64,000 nt of DNA from Stutzerimonas stutzeri (GTDB taxonomy: Bacteria > Pseudomonadota > Gammaproteobacteria > Pseudomonadales > Pseudomonadaceae), in NCBI RefSeq assembly GCF_024448715.1, contig NZ_JAMOHZ010000006.1:186001-250000 (forward strand). Direction: 5' to 3'. Below are positions 38,798 through 48,144 of this stretch, piece by piece. Below the pieces are notes generated by a model. The model was not told the DNA's origin. It ran no database searches and saw only the letters and a list, made by a program, of their open reading frames with translations. Position 1 is the first letter of the stretch; the number at the start of each line of letters is the position of its first letter. Both the position numbers and the translations under genes were made by a program.

Positions 38798-39022
38798 TCA
38801 GTCGTCGGCAATTAGATTCTCGCGATCATCCTTGGCACCTGCGGCAATCAGGTGTTCGGCCTGGTCTTCGGGAACGTGCACGCTGGCGCTATCAATATGT
38901 GCAACCGACATGCGCGCCGCCGGATCGGTGCTGACGCGAACATCCATGACCGCGCTGCGGTAGGTAGTGCCCTGGACGGTGGTGGAGCAGGTGCCGGTAG
39001 CGGTATCGATGCTGACGGTCAT
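38798..39022 (-). CDS. Small DUF3203-like protein
   Basis: A 74-residue acidic protein (MTVSIDTATGTCSTTVQGTTYR...). The even spread of short beta-strand-like stretches and the ending DDRENLIADD resemble Pseudomonas DUF3203 proteins, a small family without known function. There is no signal peptide or membrane segment. AGGAGG lies seven bases before the ATG at 39022, supporting translation. It lies alone on the minus strand between the two putP copies. Confidence 0.68.
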   Translation of the reverse strand: MTVSIDTATGTCSTTVQGTTYRSAVMDVRVSTDPAARMSVAHIDSASVHVPEDQAEHLIAAGAKDDRENLIADD

Positions 39023-39507
39023 GGCAGACCTCCTGGTTTCGCTGTCAATGGAGCCCGTGCTGCGGATGCGGGCGGCTGTTACTTGTCAGACCGCCGCTGG
39101 AGCGATCGGTTTGCGCGGAGGTAGCGCAATGGTCGGTTTGAGAAGTAAAAAATCGCTGATCAGGCAGTGGCAATAGGCTGGCCTGATCCTTCAACGCGCT
39201 GGTTGAGAATCTGCAGGATGCGATGGTCGCCGAGGCTGTGCCGATCGCCTGCTGGCGCGCCTTGCGCCCATGCGCGGGCAGGTGATCGATCGCTAGCGAT
39301 TGCTCGCTGTGCCATCGGTCCTTAGGGCTGATCACCCAGCGAGTTGTACTTCTTCTGATGAGAACTGTCTGGTCACGAGCGAAGAGGACGTCGAGACGCT
39401 ATGCTTTCCTACCGACTCGACCATCCATTGCCAGCGCTGCGCCACAAGCGTTCGCGTTTCGCCAGTGGCGGCGGAGCAATGCCTGTGCAGCACAAGGAAA
39501 AATTCAA
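39023..39507 (+). other. Gap between the DUF3203-like gene and the second putP
   Basis: About 485 nt without a supported gene. It should hold the promoters of the minus-strand DUF3203-like gene and of the second putP (ribosome-binding site AAGGAAAA at 39494-39501). Open frames here have no protein-like character. The GCAAAAC elements found before putA are not repeated. Confidence 0.5.
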
Positions 39508-40992
39508 ATGAATGTGAGCACCCCGACTCTGATCACTTTCGTGATCTACATCGCGGCCATGATTCTCATCGGCTTCACCGCTTACCGCGCCACCAAGAAT
39601 TTCGACGACTATATCCTCGGCGGGCGCAGCCTCGGCAGCTTCGTCACGGCGTTGTCGGCGGGCGCTTCGGACATGAGTGGCTGGCTGCTGATGGGCTTGC
39701 CGGGCGCGATCTTTGTAGCAGGCTTGTCGGAGAGCTGGATCGCTATCGGACTGATTGCCGGCGCCTGGCTCAACTGGATCTTCGTTGCTGGCCGTCTGCG
39801 TGTGCACACCGAGCACAACCACAACGCGCTGACACTGCCGGACTACTTCTCGCATCGCTTCGAGGATACCAGCCGGCTGCTTCGGATCTTCTCGGCGCTG
39901 GTGATTCTGGTGTTCTTCACCATCTATTGCGCCTCCGGCGTGGTGGCTGGGGCCCGCTTGTTCGAATCGACCTTCGGCATGGAGTACAGCACCGCGCTTT
40001 GGGTTGGCGCAGCGGCGACCATCCTTTATGTCTTCATCGGCGGCTTCCTGGCGGTGAGCTGGACTGACACCGTACAGGCCACGCTGATGATCTTCGCGCT
40101 GCTAATCACGCCGCTATTCGTCATTCTGTCCCTCGGTGACATGGGCGCGGCGATGGACACCATCGCCGCGCAAGATCCTTCGAATTTCGACATGTTCAAG
40201 GGCCTGTCCTTCATCGCGATCATTTCACTGCTCGGCTGGGGCCTGGGCTACTTCGGCCAACCGCACATCTTGGTGCGCTTCATGGCCGCCGATTCGGTGA
40301 AGACCATCCCAAATGCGCGCCGCATCGGCATGGCCTGGATGATTCTGACGCTGGCCGGCGCAGTGGCGGTGGGTTTTCTCGGCATAGCCTACTTTGCGAA
40401 TAACCCCGGCCAAGCCGGCCCCGTAACCGAGAACGGTGAGCGGGTGTTCATGGAGCTGGTTAAGATCCTGTTCAATCCCTGGGTGGCTGGGATCATCCTT
40501 TCCGGCGTCTTGGCGGCGGTGATGAGCACTCTCAGCGCACAGCTGCTGGTCAGCTCCAGTGCCTTGACGCAGGATTTCTACAAGGCGTTCTTGCGCAAAG
40601 GCGCCTCGCAGACCGAACTGGTCTGGGTCGGCCGCGGCATGGTTCTGCTGATCGCCCTGATCGCCATCGGCATCGCATCCAACCCGGACAGCAAGGTACT
40701 TGGATTGGTGTCCTACGCCTGGGCCGGCTTCGGTGCCGCCTTTGGCCCGGTGGTACTGATTTCGCTGATATGGAAGCGCATGACCCGCAACGGCGCGCTG
40801 GTGGGCATGCTGGTCGGTGCGATTACCGTGGTGGTATGGAAAGAGTTCATCGGCCTCGGGCTGTACGAAATCATTCCAGGCTTCATCCTTGCGAGCCTCG
40901 CCATCTATATCGTGAGCCTAATGGGCAAGGAGCCGGCACCGTCCATTCAGCAACGTTTCGAGATTGCCGATGCGGAGTATCGCGCGGGTTAG
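39508..40992 (+). CDS. putP: Sodium/proline symporter, second copy
   Basis: A second 494-residue solute:sodium symporter, same length as the first and nearly identical along the whole chain; differences are conservative (for example IFVAG for LIVAG, MEYST for VPYDL, and the last 25 residues). The ATG at 39508 was chosen because it matches the start of the first copy; the frame reaches back to 39358 without conserved sequence. The upstream DNA does not resemble that of the first copy, so the two are probably controlled differently. A product with different affinity or a related substrate is possible. Confidence 0.93.
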   Translation: MNVSTPTLITFVIYIAAMILIGFTAYRATKNFDDYILGGRSLGSFVTALSAGASDMSGWLLMGLPGAIFVAGLSESWIAIGLIAGAWLNWIFVAGRLRVHTEHNHNALTLPDYFSHRFEDTSRLLRIFSALVILVFFTIYCASGVVAGARLFESTFGMEYSTALWVGAAATILYVFIGGFLAVSWTDTVQATLMIFALLITPLFVILSLGDMGAAMDTIAAQDPSNFDMFKGLSFIAIISLLGWGLGYFGQPHILVRFMAADSVKTIPNARRIGMAWMILTLAGAVAVGFLGIAYFANNPGQAGPVTENGERVFMELVKILFNPWVAGIILSGVLAAVMSTLSAQLLVSSSALTQDFYKAFLRKGASQTELVWVGRGMVLLIALIAIGIASNPDSKVLGLVSYAWAGFGAAFGPVVLISLIWKRMTRNGALVGMLVGAITVVVWKEFIGLGLYEIIPGFILASLAIYIVSLMGKEPAPSIQQRFEIADAEYRAG

Positions 40993-41470
40993 GTGATACG
41001 TGTCACGGCGTCACTGTGCTATGCGACCGATAGCACTTGCGAGCAGGGCGGGCGCGATGGTGGCAAGCGGCCCGTGCCAGGCGATCCTCTCTGACAATCT
41101 GCCGCGGAGTCCCAACCAGTGCCGTTTCGTCGATAAATATCCCGTCAGGCGAAGCGGGCACGGTTGACAAACATGTGCATCGAAACGGTTTTTCTTGGCG
41201 ATAAAAAACGCCCGACTGACGCATCGCTCAGGTCAGGTAGAACGCGTGCAAGGTTGTTTTACTCGCAATCGCTCTTCCCTTATGCTCCGTTGCGCTAACG
41301 GGACCGCACAGTCGGGCCCGAATGTGATTCATTCTTGTCGGCCCGCTTAGTTTCTCACGTTCGCCACGTCGCCCTGGAGGGTGCCGCGATCGTTTTGTCG
41401 GGTGCCCGTATTGCCTTGGACGTATGCTGGCTGATGCCCCCTCAAAGTCCCGAAATTGCGGAGTAATGGA
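40993..41470 (+). other. Gap between the second putP and the kinase gene
   Basis: About 480 nt with no supported gene. A 7-bp inverted repeat (GTGCTAT / ATAGCAC) about 30 nt past the putP stop might be part of a terminator, but no T-run follows. An open frame on the minus strand across the right end is a shadow of the kinase gene. The promoter for 41471 should be here; none was identified. Confidence 0.4.
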
Positions 41471-42961
41471 ATGCCGGATCCGTTGCAGGTTCTCATTCTC
41501 GAGGATAGCCCGATCGATGCGGAGCTGGAACTTCATGAGCTTCGCCGCGCGGGCTTCGAGCCTACCTGGACGCGGGTGCAGACAGAGGCTGAATTCATCG
41601 CACAGCTCAGGCCCAATCTGGATCTGATCATTGCCGATTATCAGCTGCCTCAATTTACTGGCGTTCGAGCGCTGGCCTGCTTGCGCAAGGCGCAACTCAG
41701 CGTGCCGTTCATCATCGTATCGGGCGCGATCGGCGAAGAGCTGGCGGTTGAACTGATGCGCGAGGGCGCCACCGATTATCTGCTCAAGGATCGCCTCGCT
41801 CGTCTTGGCGCCGCCGTGCGGCGGGCGCTTGATCAACGTCGCGATCGGCAGATCCGGGCCGAGGCTGAACGCGAGCGGGAGCGCTTGGCCGAAAAAGTTA
41901 TCTATCAGGCTCGGACCTTCGATACGCTCCTTTCCGCCGTCCCCGATCTGCTCATTCTGATCAATGCGGATCGCCGTCTGAGCTACGCCAATCGGGCCGC
42001 GCTGGATGCCTGGGGCGTGACTTTAGAAGGCATCGTCGGTAAGCGCATCGAAGAGCTGGAATTATGCGCCGACGCCACTGCGCGGCTGAGTGCCGCATTG
42101 GATGAAGCGTTGCTCGGCAGGACAGTGCGTAATGAAGGCGCTTTTTTGCCGCCTAGCGAAGCCGCCTTGCTCTACGAATACATCGTCAGCCCCGTGACCG
42201 ACGGCGAGGGCATCGTGATCGCGGTTGCCTGCGCCGGGCGCGACATGACCGAGCGCGCTGCGGCTGAAGCGCGGATTCGCGGCGAACGTGAAATGCGCGA
42301 GCTGTTCATCTCAACGCTTTCGCACGACATGCGCACGCCCATGACGGCGGTGAAACTGAGCGCCGAACTGCTGATGCGCAAGAACCAAGGCGATGAAGCC
42401 AGCGCAAAGTTGCACAGCCGCATCATCGAGAATACTGATCGAGTCGATGACATGATCCAGACCCTGCTTGATGCCGATCTGGTGCGAGCGGGTGGGCGCC
42501 TGTCGTTGAACATGCAGACATGCGGTTTGCGTCGCACTGCGCAAATAGTGATCGAGGAGCTGTCCGCCCTGTATGGCGATCGCTACCGGCTGTTCGCTCC
42601 GGCCGAGGTGGAGGGCCTTTGGGATTGCCGCCTGGTTCGCCGCATCCTGGAGAACTTGCTCAGCAATGCCGTGAAGCACGGCGACCCAGCCGCGCCCGTC
42701 TCGCTCAATATCCAGACCGAAGGCTGCGACGCGATTCTCAGTGTGCACAATCAAGGTGCGCCGATTCCATCGGAAGATCATGCCATTCTCTTCGAACCGT
42801 TCCGCCGGGCCTCGTCCGAGCGCAACAGCAACCTCGCCGGCTGGGGACTAGGGCTGTCCATGGTGAGAGCAGGTGCCGAGGCGCATGGCGGCAGCGTGAG
42901 CGTTTCGAGCAGCCGCGCGGAAGGCACCACTTTCTCGGTCCGCCTGCCAATGTCCGTCTGA
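41471..42961 (+). CDS. Hybrid sensor kinase, REC-PAS-HisKA-HATPase
   Basis: A 496-residue cytoplasmic signalling protein. Order: receiver domain (residues about 5-125, phospho-acceptor Asp56 in LIIADYQLP), a charged coiled linker, a PAS domain (about 145-262), a histidine kinase core with His285 in STLSHDMRTP and the ATP-binding part with NLLSNAVKHG and GLGLSMV. There is no membrane segment. The ATG at 41471 has GGAG seven bases upstream. A receiver at the N-terminus suggests the kinase is itself controlled by another kinase, possibly the one encoded at 45566. Partner and signal are inferred. Confidence 0.9.
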   Translation: MPDPLQVLILEDSPIDAELELHELRRAGFEPTWTRVQTEAEFIAQLRPNLDLIIADYQLPQFTGVRALACLRKAQLSVPFIIVSGAIGEELAVELMREGATDYLLKDRLARLGAAVRRALDQRRDRQIRAEAERERERLAEKVIYQARTFDTLLSAVPDLLILINADRRLSYANRAALDAWGVTLEGIVGKRIEELELCADATARLSAALDEALLGRTVRNEGAFLPPSEAALLYEYIVSPVTDGEGIVIAVACAGRDMTERAAAEARIRGEREMRELFISTLSHDMRTPMTAVKLSAELLMRKNQGDEASAKLHSRIIENTDRVDDMIQTLLDADLVRAGGRLSLNMQTCGLRRTAQIVIEELSALYGDRYRLFAPAEVEGLWDCRLVRRILENLLSNAVKHGDPAAPVSLNIQTEGCDAILSVHNQGAPIPSEDHAILFEPFRRASSERNSNLAGWGLGLSMVRAGAEAHGGSVSVSSSRAEGTTFSVRLPMSV

Positions 42962-43027
42962 TGCGCTGGCGATCGTCATTCAATCAACGGGCAGCCCTGC
43001 TCGTATTCGTCCAAAGGAAGGCCCCCG

Positions 43028-44992
43028 TTGCGTAGTTCAGGCAAGCCAGCATTATTGATCGTGACCATGATCGCACCGTTCGCGCTTTGGGCAGCGCATG
43101 CTGACGCTGCCCAAAGCGCGCGCCTGCCAGATCTTTCCATCGAGGCTTTGGCGGAGATGGACGTGACCTCGGCCTCGAGACGACCGGAGCCGCTATCCGG
43201 TACCGCCGCCGCGATCTTCGTAATCACCGTCGAGGACATCCGGCGTTCCGGCGCCACCAGCATCCCTGAAGCCTTGCGGCTGGTTCCAGGGTTGCACGTA
43301 GCGCGCATCGACAGTCGTCGCTGGGCCATTAGCAGTCGCGGCTTCAATGGCGAGTTTGCCAACAAGCTGTTGGTCATGATTGATGGCCGTAGCGTCTACA
43401 CACCGGTGCATGCAGGGGTTAACTGGGATTCACAGGATGTGCTCCTGGCCGATATCGAGCGTATCGAAGTGATCCGCGGGCCTGGCGCTGCCCAGTGGGG
43501 TGCCAATGCCGTTAACGGCGTTATCAATATCATCACCAAGTCCTCTCACGATACTCATGGCGGTATTGCGTCGCTGACAATGGGCAACGAGTTACAAACC
43601 AGCGCCGTGCGCTGGGGCGATGCGTTGGGCGAGACCGGCAGTTACCGCGCCTATGCCAAACAGCTCCGCCGCGATGATTCGCCACGGGCCACTGGCGATG
43701 CGGGCGATGAGTGGAGCCAGGAACGAGTGGGCTTCAGAAGTGACTGGGCACCACAGGCCAACGCGTTCACGCTGCAAGGCGACCTCTATCAGGGTGAAGT
43801 GGGGCGGCTGTTTCCGGTGGTGTCGTCGCCGACTCCGCCTTATAACCAGCCTAAGCTCATTGAGAGCGACACCCGGGGTGGCAACGTGCTGGGGCGCTGG
43901 ACGAATACACAATCGGCTGACAGTGAAACCTCGCTGCAAACCTATTTTGACTGGTACCAGGCGCGGCCATTGCAGATCGAGGAGGAGGTGTACACCTTCG
44001 ATCTGGATTTTCAGCATCACCTGCGCCTGAACGATACGCACCAGCTCGTGTGGGGCGGAGGCTACCGGCACATTCGCGATTCATTCGCGCAGAGCTACAC
44101 CATCTCGTTCGATCCGGACAGGCAGACCAGTGACATTTTCAGCGCCTTCGCGCAGGACACCATGGCGCTGACCGATACGCTGGCGTTTACGCTCGGGGCG
44201 AAGGTCGAGCACAACGATTACACGGGCTTCGAGTTTCAACCCTCGGCTCAGCTGAGCTGGACGCCGAACGAGCAGAACACCCTGTGGGGCTCGGTGTCCC
44301 GGGCGGTTCACACCCCCAGCCGGGCGGACAACGATGTCCGTGTGCAGGTCATTAGCCCGACCGCTCCGATTCGGGTGGTGATCTCTGGTAGCGACTCGGT
44401 CGACGCGGAGGAGGTGACAGCCTACGAGCTCGGCTACCGCGTATCGCCGACGGCCGGTTTGTTTTTCGATCTCACGCTGTTCGTCAACGATTACCGAGAG
44501 TTGCTGGGTACCCGCACTGGCATGCCCTATGTGGGAGATGATGGCCGTCTAGTGGTTCCGGCGATCTTCGCCAATGGCGTGGATGGCCGGGCCTGGGGGA
44601 CGGAGCTGGCGGCGCGTTGGCAAGTGTTGCCGGCCTGGCGCCTCGACCTTGCCTACAGCTCGCTGAAGATCGATCTCGACGCTGCGCCCGAAGTAGCGGG
44701 CTCGGATGCATCGGAGAATGCTGCACCGCAGCAGCAGTTCAGCCTTTTTTCCCGCTACGACCTGGGCGAGCACTGGAACCTGGACGCTGTCGTTAGGCAT
44801 GTCGACCGGCTTGAGGCGTCAGGCCTCTCGGCTTATACCGAGCTCGACGCCCATGTCGCTTGGTCACCCGTGCCGGAATGGAGCCTCAGCCTGGTCGGAC
44901 AGAACCTGCTGGACGCGCAGCACCCAGAGTTTGTCGACATTGGCGCCGAAGTGGAGCGCGCCCTGTACGTGCGCGCGACGCACAGGTTCTAG
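43028..44992 (+). CDS. TonB-dependent outer-membrane receptor
   Basis: A 654-residue outer-membrane receptor: signal peptide (to about residue 28), plug domain with VTSASRRPEPLSGTAAAIFVIT, the IRRSGATSIPEALRLVPGLHVARI and IERIEVIRGPGAAQWGANAVNGVINI segments, and a beta-barrel ending in the aromatic YVRATHRF. The start is probably TTG at 43028, which has AGGAAGG upstream; no ATG fits as well. It is of the short, siderophore/cobalamin-like class, ligand unknown. Only 4 nt separate it from a YfiR-like gene, so it belongs to the following signalling unit. Confidence 0.92.
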   Translation: MRSSGKPALLIVTMIAPFALWAAHADAAQSARLPDLSIEALAEMDVTSASRRPEPLSGTAAAIFVITVEDIRRSGATSIPEALRLVPGLHVARIDSRRWAISSRGFNGEFANKLLVMIDGRSVYTPVHAGVNWDSQDVLLADIERIEVIRGPGAAQWGANAVNGVINIITKSSHDTHGGIASLTMGNELQTSAVRWGDALGETGSYRAYAKQLRRDDSPRATGDAGDEWSQERVGFRSDWAPQANAFTLQGDLYQGEVGRLFPVVSSPTPPYNQPKLIESDTRGGNVLGRWTNTQSADSETSLQTYFDWYQARPLQIEEEVYTFDLDFQHHLRLNDTHQLVWGGGYRHIRDSFAQSYTISFDPDRQTSDIFSAFAQDTMALTDTLAFTLGAKVEHNDYTGFEFQPSAQLSWTPNEQNTLWGSVSRAVHTPSRADNDVRVQVISPTAPIRVVISGSDSVDAEEVTAYELGYRVSPTAGLFFDLTLFVNDYRELLGTRTGMPYVGDDGRLVVPAIFANGVDGRAWGTELAARWQVLPAWRLDLAYSSLKIDLDAAPEVAGSDASENAAPQQQFSLFSRYDLGEHWNLDAVVRHVDRLEASGLSAYTELDAHVAWSPVPEWSLSLVGQNLLDAQHPEFVDIGAEVERALYVRATHRF

Positions 44993-44996
44993 TCGC

Positions 44997-45569
44997 ATGC
45001 CTTGTTCATTCTTTCAGCGTGATCGTAATCCATCGCTACGGGCTCGCCCGTTCGCGCTGGGTGCCCTGGCTGTGTTGATGTGGGCGTCGCTCAATGGCTT
45101 GGCGTTTGCGGCTGCAGACGAGTACGACATCAAGGCCGCGTTTCTGCTGAATTTTGCCGACTACGTCGAATGGCCGGCTGGTTCAGGCCCCAGGCCCGAC
45201 GCGCCGGTACGCATTTGCCTGGTGGGTGTCGATCCCTTTGGCGCTCGGATCGATCGATTGCTGGCGGCGCGCTCTACGGCCAAGCGGGCGCTGATCCTGC
45301 ACCGCATCGATCTGCCTACAGCGGCACAGGGCTGTCATATCGCTTTCGTCAATCCGCCCCAACCGAGCATGGCCAAGGGCTACCTGCAAAGGCTTCCCGC
45401 TGGGGCAATACTGACGGTCGGCGAGGGTGCGGCGTTTGCCGATGACGGCATGATTGCGCTTCACATGGTGCAGGGGCGGGTCCGGCTGATCATCAATCTT
45501 GCCCAGGCGCGGCGCGAGCAGATTCAGCTTAGTTCACGCTTGCTTTCTCTCGCTCAGGTGAGGGAATGA
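44997..45569 (+). CDS. YfiR-family (DUF4154) periplasmic protein
   Basis: A 190-residue protein with a signal sequence (hydrophobic stretch about residues 18-39) and a DUF4154 domain starting DEYDIKAAFLLNFADYVEWP. The Cys pair C74 (RICLVG) and C113 (GCHIAFV) matches the conserved disulfide region of YfiR, the periplasmic repressor of the diguanylate cyclase YfiN in P. aeruginosa. Here the neighbouring membrane partner is a histidine kinase instead of a cyclase. The ATG at 44997 lies 4 nt after the receptor stop; the end overlaps the kinase by 4 nt. Confidence 0.88.
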   Translation: MPCSFFQRDRNPSLRARPFALGALAVLMWASLNGLAFAAADEYDIKAAFLLNFADYVEWPAGSGPRPDAPVRICLVGVDPFGARIDRLLAARSTAKRALILHRIDLPTAAQGCHIAFVNPPQPSMAKGYLQRLPAGAILTVGEGAAFADDGMIALHMVQGRVRLIINLAQARREQIQLSSRLLSLAQVRE

Positions 45570-47116
45570 TCATGGTTGGTTTTTTGCGCAACCTGCCGAT
45601 CGGCACGAAGATCATCGCGGCGATTCTGCTCGCCAGTACCCTGTCGCTGATGGGGGCCGCGGTGGTCATCATTGGCTACGAAGCCAATACCGCGCGTGAT
45701 CGCATGTCGGCTGAACTCCTCAGCCTGGCCAGGCTGTTGGCGGTCAATACCGAGGCTGCGTTGAGTTTTAACGACGAGGCCGCGGCGGCCGAAAACCTTA
45801 ACTCGCTGGTGGCGCAGCCGCATATCGTCAGCGCGGCGGTTTATTCGAGCGACGGCTCGCTGTTTGCCAAATACCGTGCTTCGCCTCTCTTCGAGGTTCC
45901 TGAGCAGGCGCCGACACCCGGTGAGCGTTTCAGTAGCCAACAGCTCGAGTTGGTTTATCCCATCGGGCCACAAGACGACCCTGCAGGTGTCGTTTACCTG
46001 AAGACCGATCTGGCGCCACTGACTGCATTCATCAAACGGTACGCGTTAATCGTCGTCGGCATGTTCGGCGCAGTCTGGCTCTGCGCTGCGCTGTTGGCAG
46101 CTTTATTACAACGGGTCATTACCGCGCCGATTCTGCGCATCGTCGAGGTGGCGCGGGCAGTCACTGATCGCTCCGATTACAGCCTGCGTGCCGACAAGCA
46201 AGGCACCGATGAGATTGGCGACCTTTCTGACGCGCTGAACCAAATGCTGGCGCAGATCCAGACGCAGCATCAGCAGTTGGAAAAGACCTATTTGGACCTG
46301 GGCGTCAAGCACGACAGCTTGCTCAGCGAGATGAGCGAACGGCGCAAGGCCGACGAGGCTCTGCGTGCACTCAACGCCGAACTTGAATCGCGCGTGGCCG
46401 CACGCACGGCTCAGCTCGAGGAGAGTAACCATGAGCTGGAGAGCTTCAGCTACTCCGTCTCGCACGACCTGCGTGCGCCGTTGCGCGGTATGGATGGTTT
46501 CAGCCGGATCTTACTTGAGGAATACGCGCCCCGACTCGATGCGGAGGGGCTGCGGCTGATCGGGGTGATCCGCCAGAATTGCGCAAGCATGGGCCGGCTG
46601 ATCGACGACCTGCTCGCTTTCTCGCGGCTGGGGCGCAAACAGCTGAGCAAAACGAAGGTCGATATGGGAGATCTGGTCGCCGATGTGATTGCCCAGCTGG
46701 CCGCAGTGCCGGGCGAACACTTGCCATCGATCGAACGGGGGCCACTGCCTACTGTCGCCTGTGACCCATCGCTGATTCGACAGGTTTGGACCAATCTCAT
46801 CGCCAATGCCGTTAAATTCAGCAAAGGCCGGAACACTCCGCAAATCCGGATATGGGCTGAACAGCGGGGCCGCGAGCAAGTTTTTGTCGTTGCTGACAAC
46901 GGCGTGGGCTTTGATATGGACTACTACGAAAAACTGTTTGCCGTGTTCCAACGCCTCCATGGCAACGATGAATTCCCCGGCACAGGCGTGGGTCTGGCAA
47001 CGGTCAAGCGGATCGTTGTCCGCCACGGCGGCCAGGTTTGGGCTCAGGCCAAGCCCGACCAAGGGGCGACTTTCTATTTCAGCCTGCCAGAAGGGAACGA
47101 TGATGGCCGTGTCTAA
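45566..47116 (+). CDS. Membrane histidine kinase with YfiN-like periplasmic sensor
   Basis: A 516-residue sensor kinase. It has two membrane helices (about residues 15-37 and 158-182) enclosing a periplasmic domain of the type found in YfiN (CHASE8-like: SAELLSLARLLAVNTEAAL, then SAAVYSSDGSLFAKY), a HAMP linker (about 183-235), a coiled coil, and a kinase core with His300 in SYSVSHDLRAPLRGMDGFS, N box NLIANAVKF and G boxes NGVGFD and GTGVGLATV. It overlaps the YfiR-like gene upstream and the response regulator gene downstream. Periplasmic control by the YfiR-like protein is inferred by analogy with YfiNR. Confidence 0.9.
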   Translation: MIMVGFLRNLPIGTKIIAAILLASTLSLMGAAVVIIGYEANTARDRMSAELLSLARLLAVNTEAALSFNDEAAAAENLNSLVAQPHIVSAAVYSSDGSLFAKYRASPLFEVPEQAPTPGERFSSQQLELVYPIGPQDDPAGVVYLKTDLAPLTAFIKRYALIVVGMFGAVWLCAALLAALLQRVITAPILRIVEVARAVTDRSDYSLRADKQGTDEIGDLSDALNQMLAQIQTQHQQLEKTYLDLGVKHDSLLSEMSERRKADEALRALNAELESRVAARTAQLEESNHELESFSYSVSHDLRAPLRGMDGFSRILLEEYAPRLDAEGLRLIGVIRQNCASMGRLIDDLLAFSRLGRKQLSKTKVDMGDLVADVIAQLAAVPGEHLPSIERGPLPTVACDPSLIRQVWTNLIANAVKFSKGRNTPQIRIWAEQRGREQVFVVADNGVGFDMDYYEKLFAVFQRLHGNDEFPGTGVGLATVKRIVVRHGGQVWAQAKPDQGATFYFSLPEGNDDGRV

Positions 47117-47540
47117 CGACATTCGGATACTGTTGATCGAAGACAGTGCCACCGATGGGGAATTGACCATTCGCGCGCTCGGCAAGCACGGCCTGGCCGA
47201 GCGCGTTACCTGGCTCCGCGACGGCGCGCAGGCGTTGGACTATCTGTACAGGAACGGCGCTTATGCCGAGCGCGCCGAAATCCCGCGCCTGCTGATTCTG
47301 CTCGATCTCAAACTACCGAAGGTCGGAGGCCTGCGCTTGCTCGAACGCCTCAAGGCCGACCCGGACAAGGCGAGCATTCCTATCATCGTACTCACCTCGT
47401 CTGCCGAAGATCGCGACCTCGAAGAGGCCTACAGGTTGGGCGTCAACAGCTACCTGGTCAAACCATTGGAATATCAGGCATTTATGGATGTGGTGAGTCA
47501 CGCCGGCTGGTATTGGGTTCTGAACAACCGGTTACCCTAG
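47103..47540 (+). CDS. Single-domain response regulator
   Basis: A 145-residue receiver domain of the Rcp1/CheY-like type with no output domain. Acidic pocket in LLIEDSATDGE (residues 10-20), phospho-acceptor Asp68 (LLDLKLPKVGG), Thr in IIVLTSS and Lys in YLVKPL. The kinase at 45566 belongs to the group that typically partners with this regulator type. The start at 47103 has AAGGGA at good distance and lies within the kinase gene. Output is probably by protein contact, perhaps with the REC-PAS kinase at 41471. Confidence 0.93.
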   Translation: MAVSNDIRILLIEDSATDGELTIRALGKHGLAERVTWLRDGAQALDYLYRNGAYAERAEIPRLLILLDLKLPKVGGLRLLERLKADPDKASIPIIVLTSSAEDRDLEEAYRLGVNSYLVKPLEYQAFMDVVSHAGWYWVLNNRLP

Positions 47541-48144
47541 CGGCGGTTACAACACCGACTGTGCTGGTCATGCGTTTTTTAAAACTGCGCATGACTGCTG
47601 CGCTTTTGGCCGATGTGCAAATATCGTTGGTTGATTCTTGCATCGTTGCAGGAATCTGTAGGGGCGAGCTTGCTCGCGAATTCCTGGCTAGCGCAGGGTC
47701 AGGCAAGACACCATTGATTGCGTCGGTGGTAGCTACTACGGTCGGCTGACGTCAGCCCGTCGCACCTTGCTGCCTGGCATCAGTTACGTCCGTAAGCCAA
47801 ATCTTTCGAACAGCTCAGCTATCCCGCCACCCAAGGCGCTAGCCTGCCGGCAGGCTGCGTTCGAAGCTGGCCCGCAGGGTAAAAATTTCCGACGAACGGC
47901 TGCTACTGGAAAGAAACAAGCCATACCTCGACATAGAGCGGGCGCGACGGTGTCGTGGGACACGGAGCCGCTCGCCGGACTTCCTGCGCCGCGTTGCACC
48001 CCGGTCGGCTTGCGAACATTCGTCTAGCCTGGCAAGTCGTAGGCAGTTGCCACGCTGATATGAGTGACATGTAGCGTCTTCGCTCAGCAATCTGGCGCAA
48101 AGCTCGCATCGCTAGAACAAAAACAATAATTCAGGAGACTTCCC
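47541..48144 (+). other. Gap before the secreted hydrolase
   Basis: About 600 nt with no supported gene. An 8-bp inverted repeat (GTCATGCG / CGCATGAC, 47567-47595) with T's in its loop lies just past the regulator gene, and a REP-like palindrome is at 47651-47684. The sequence nearer 48145 should contain the hydrolase promoter. Short open frames on both strands lack coding character. Confidence 0.5.
47651..47684 (+). repeat. REP-like palindromic element
   Basis: A single copy of a Pseudomonas-type REP: GGGGCGAGCTTGCTCGCGAA with stem GCGAG/CTCGC and loop CTTG, flanked by a further GGAAT/ATTCC pair. Elements of this kind are scattered in intergenic DNA of fluorescent and stutzeri-type pseudomonads and are spread by RAYT transposases. 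No RAYT gene is in the window. Confidence 0.65.

Noticed and set aside
41228..41836. Minus-strand open frame of 202 codons before the REC-PAS kinase
   Set aside because: Most of it is antisense to the receiver domain of the kinase, and it has no ribosome-binding site or protein-like pattern.
47513..48027. Short open frames in the gap before the hydrolase gene
   Set aside because: They cross the REP element and inverted repeats, have no ribosome-binding site and no protein-like composition.
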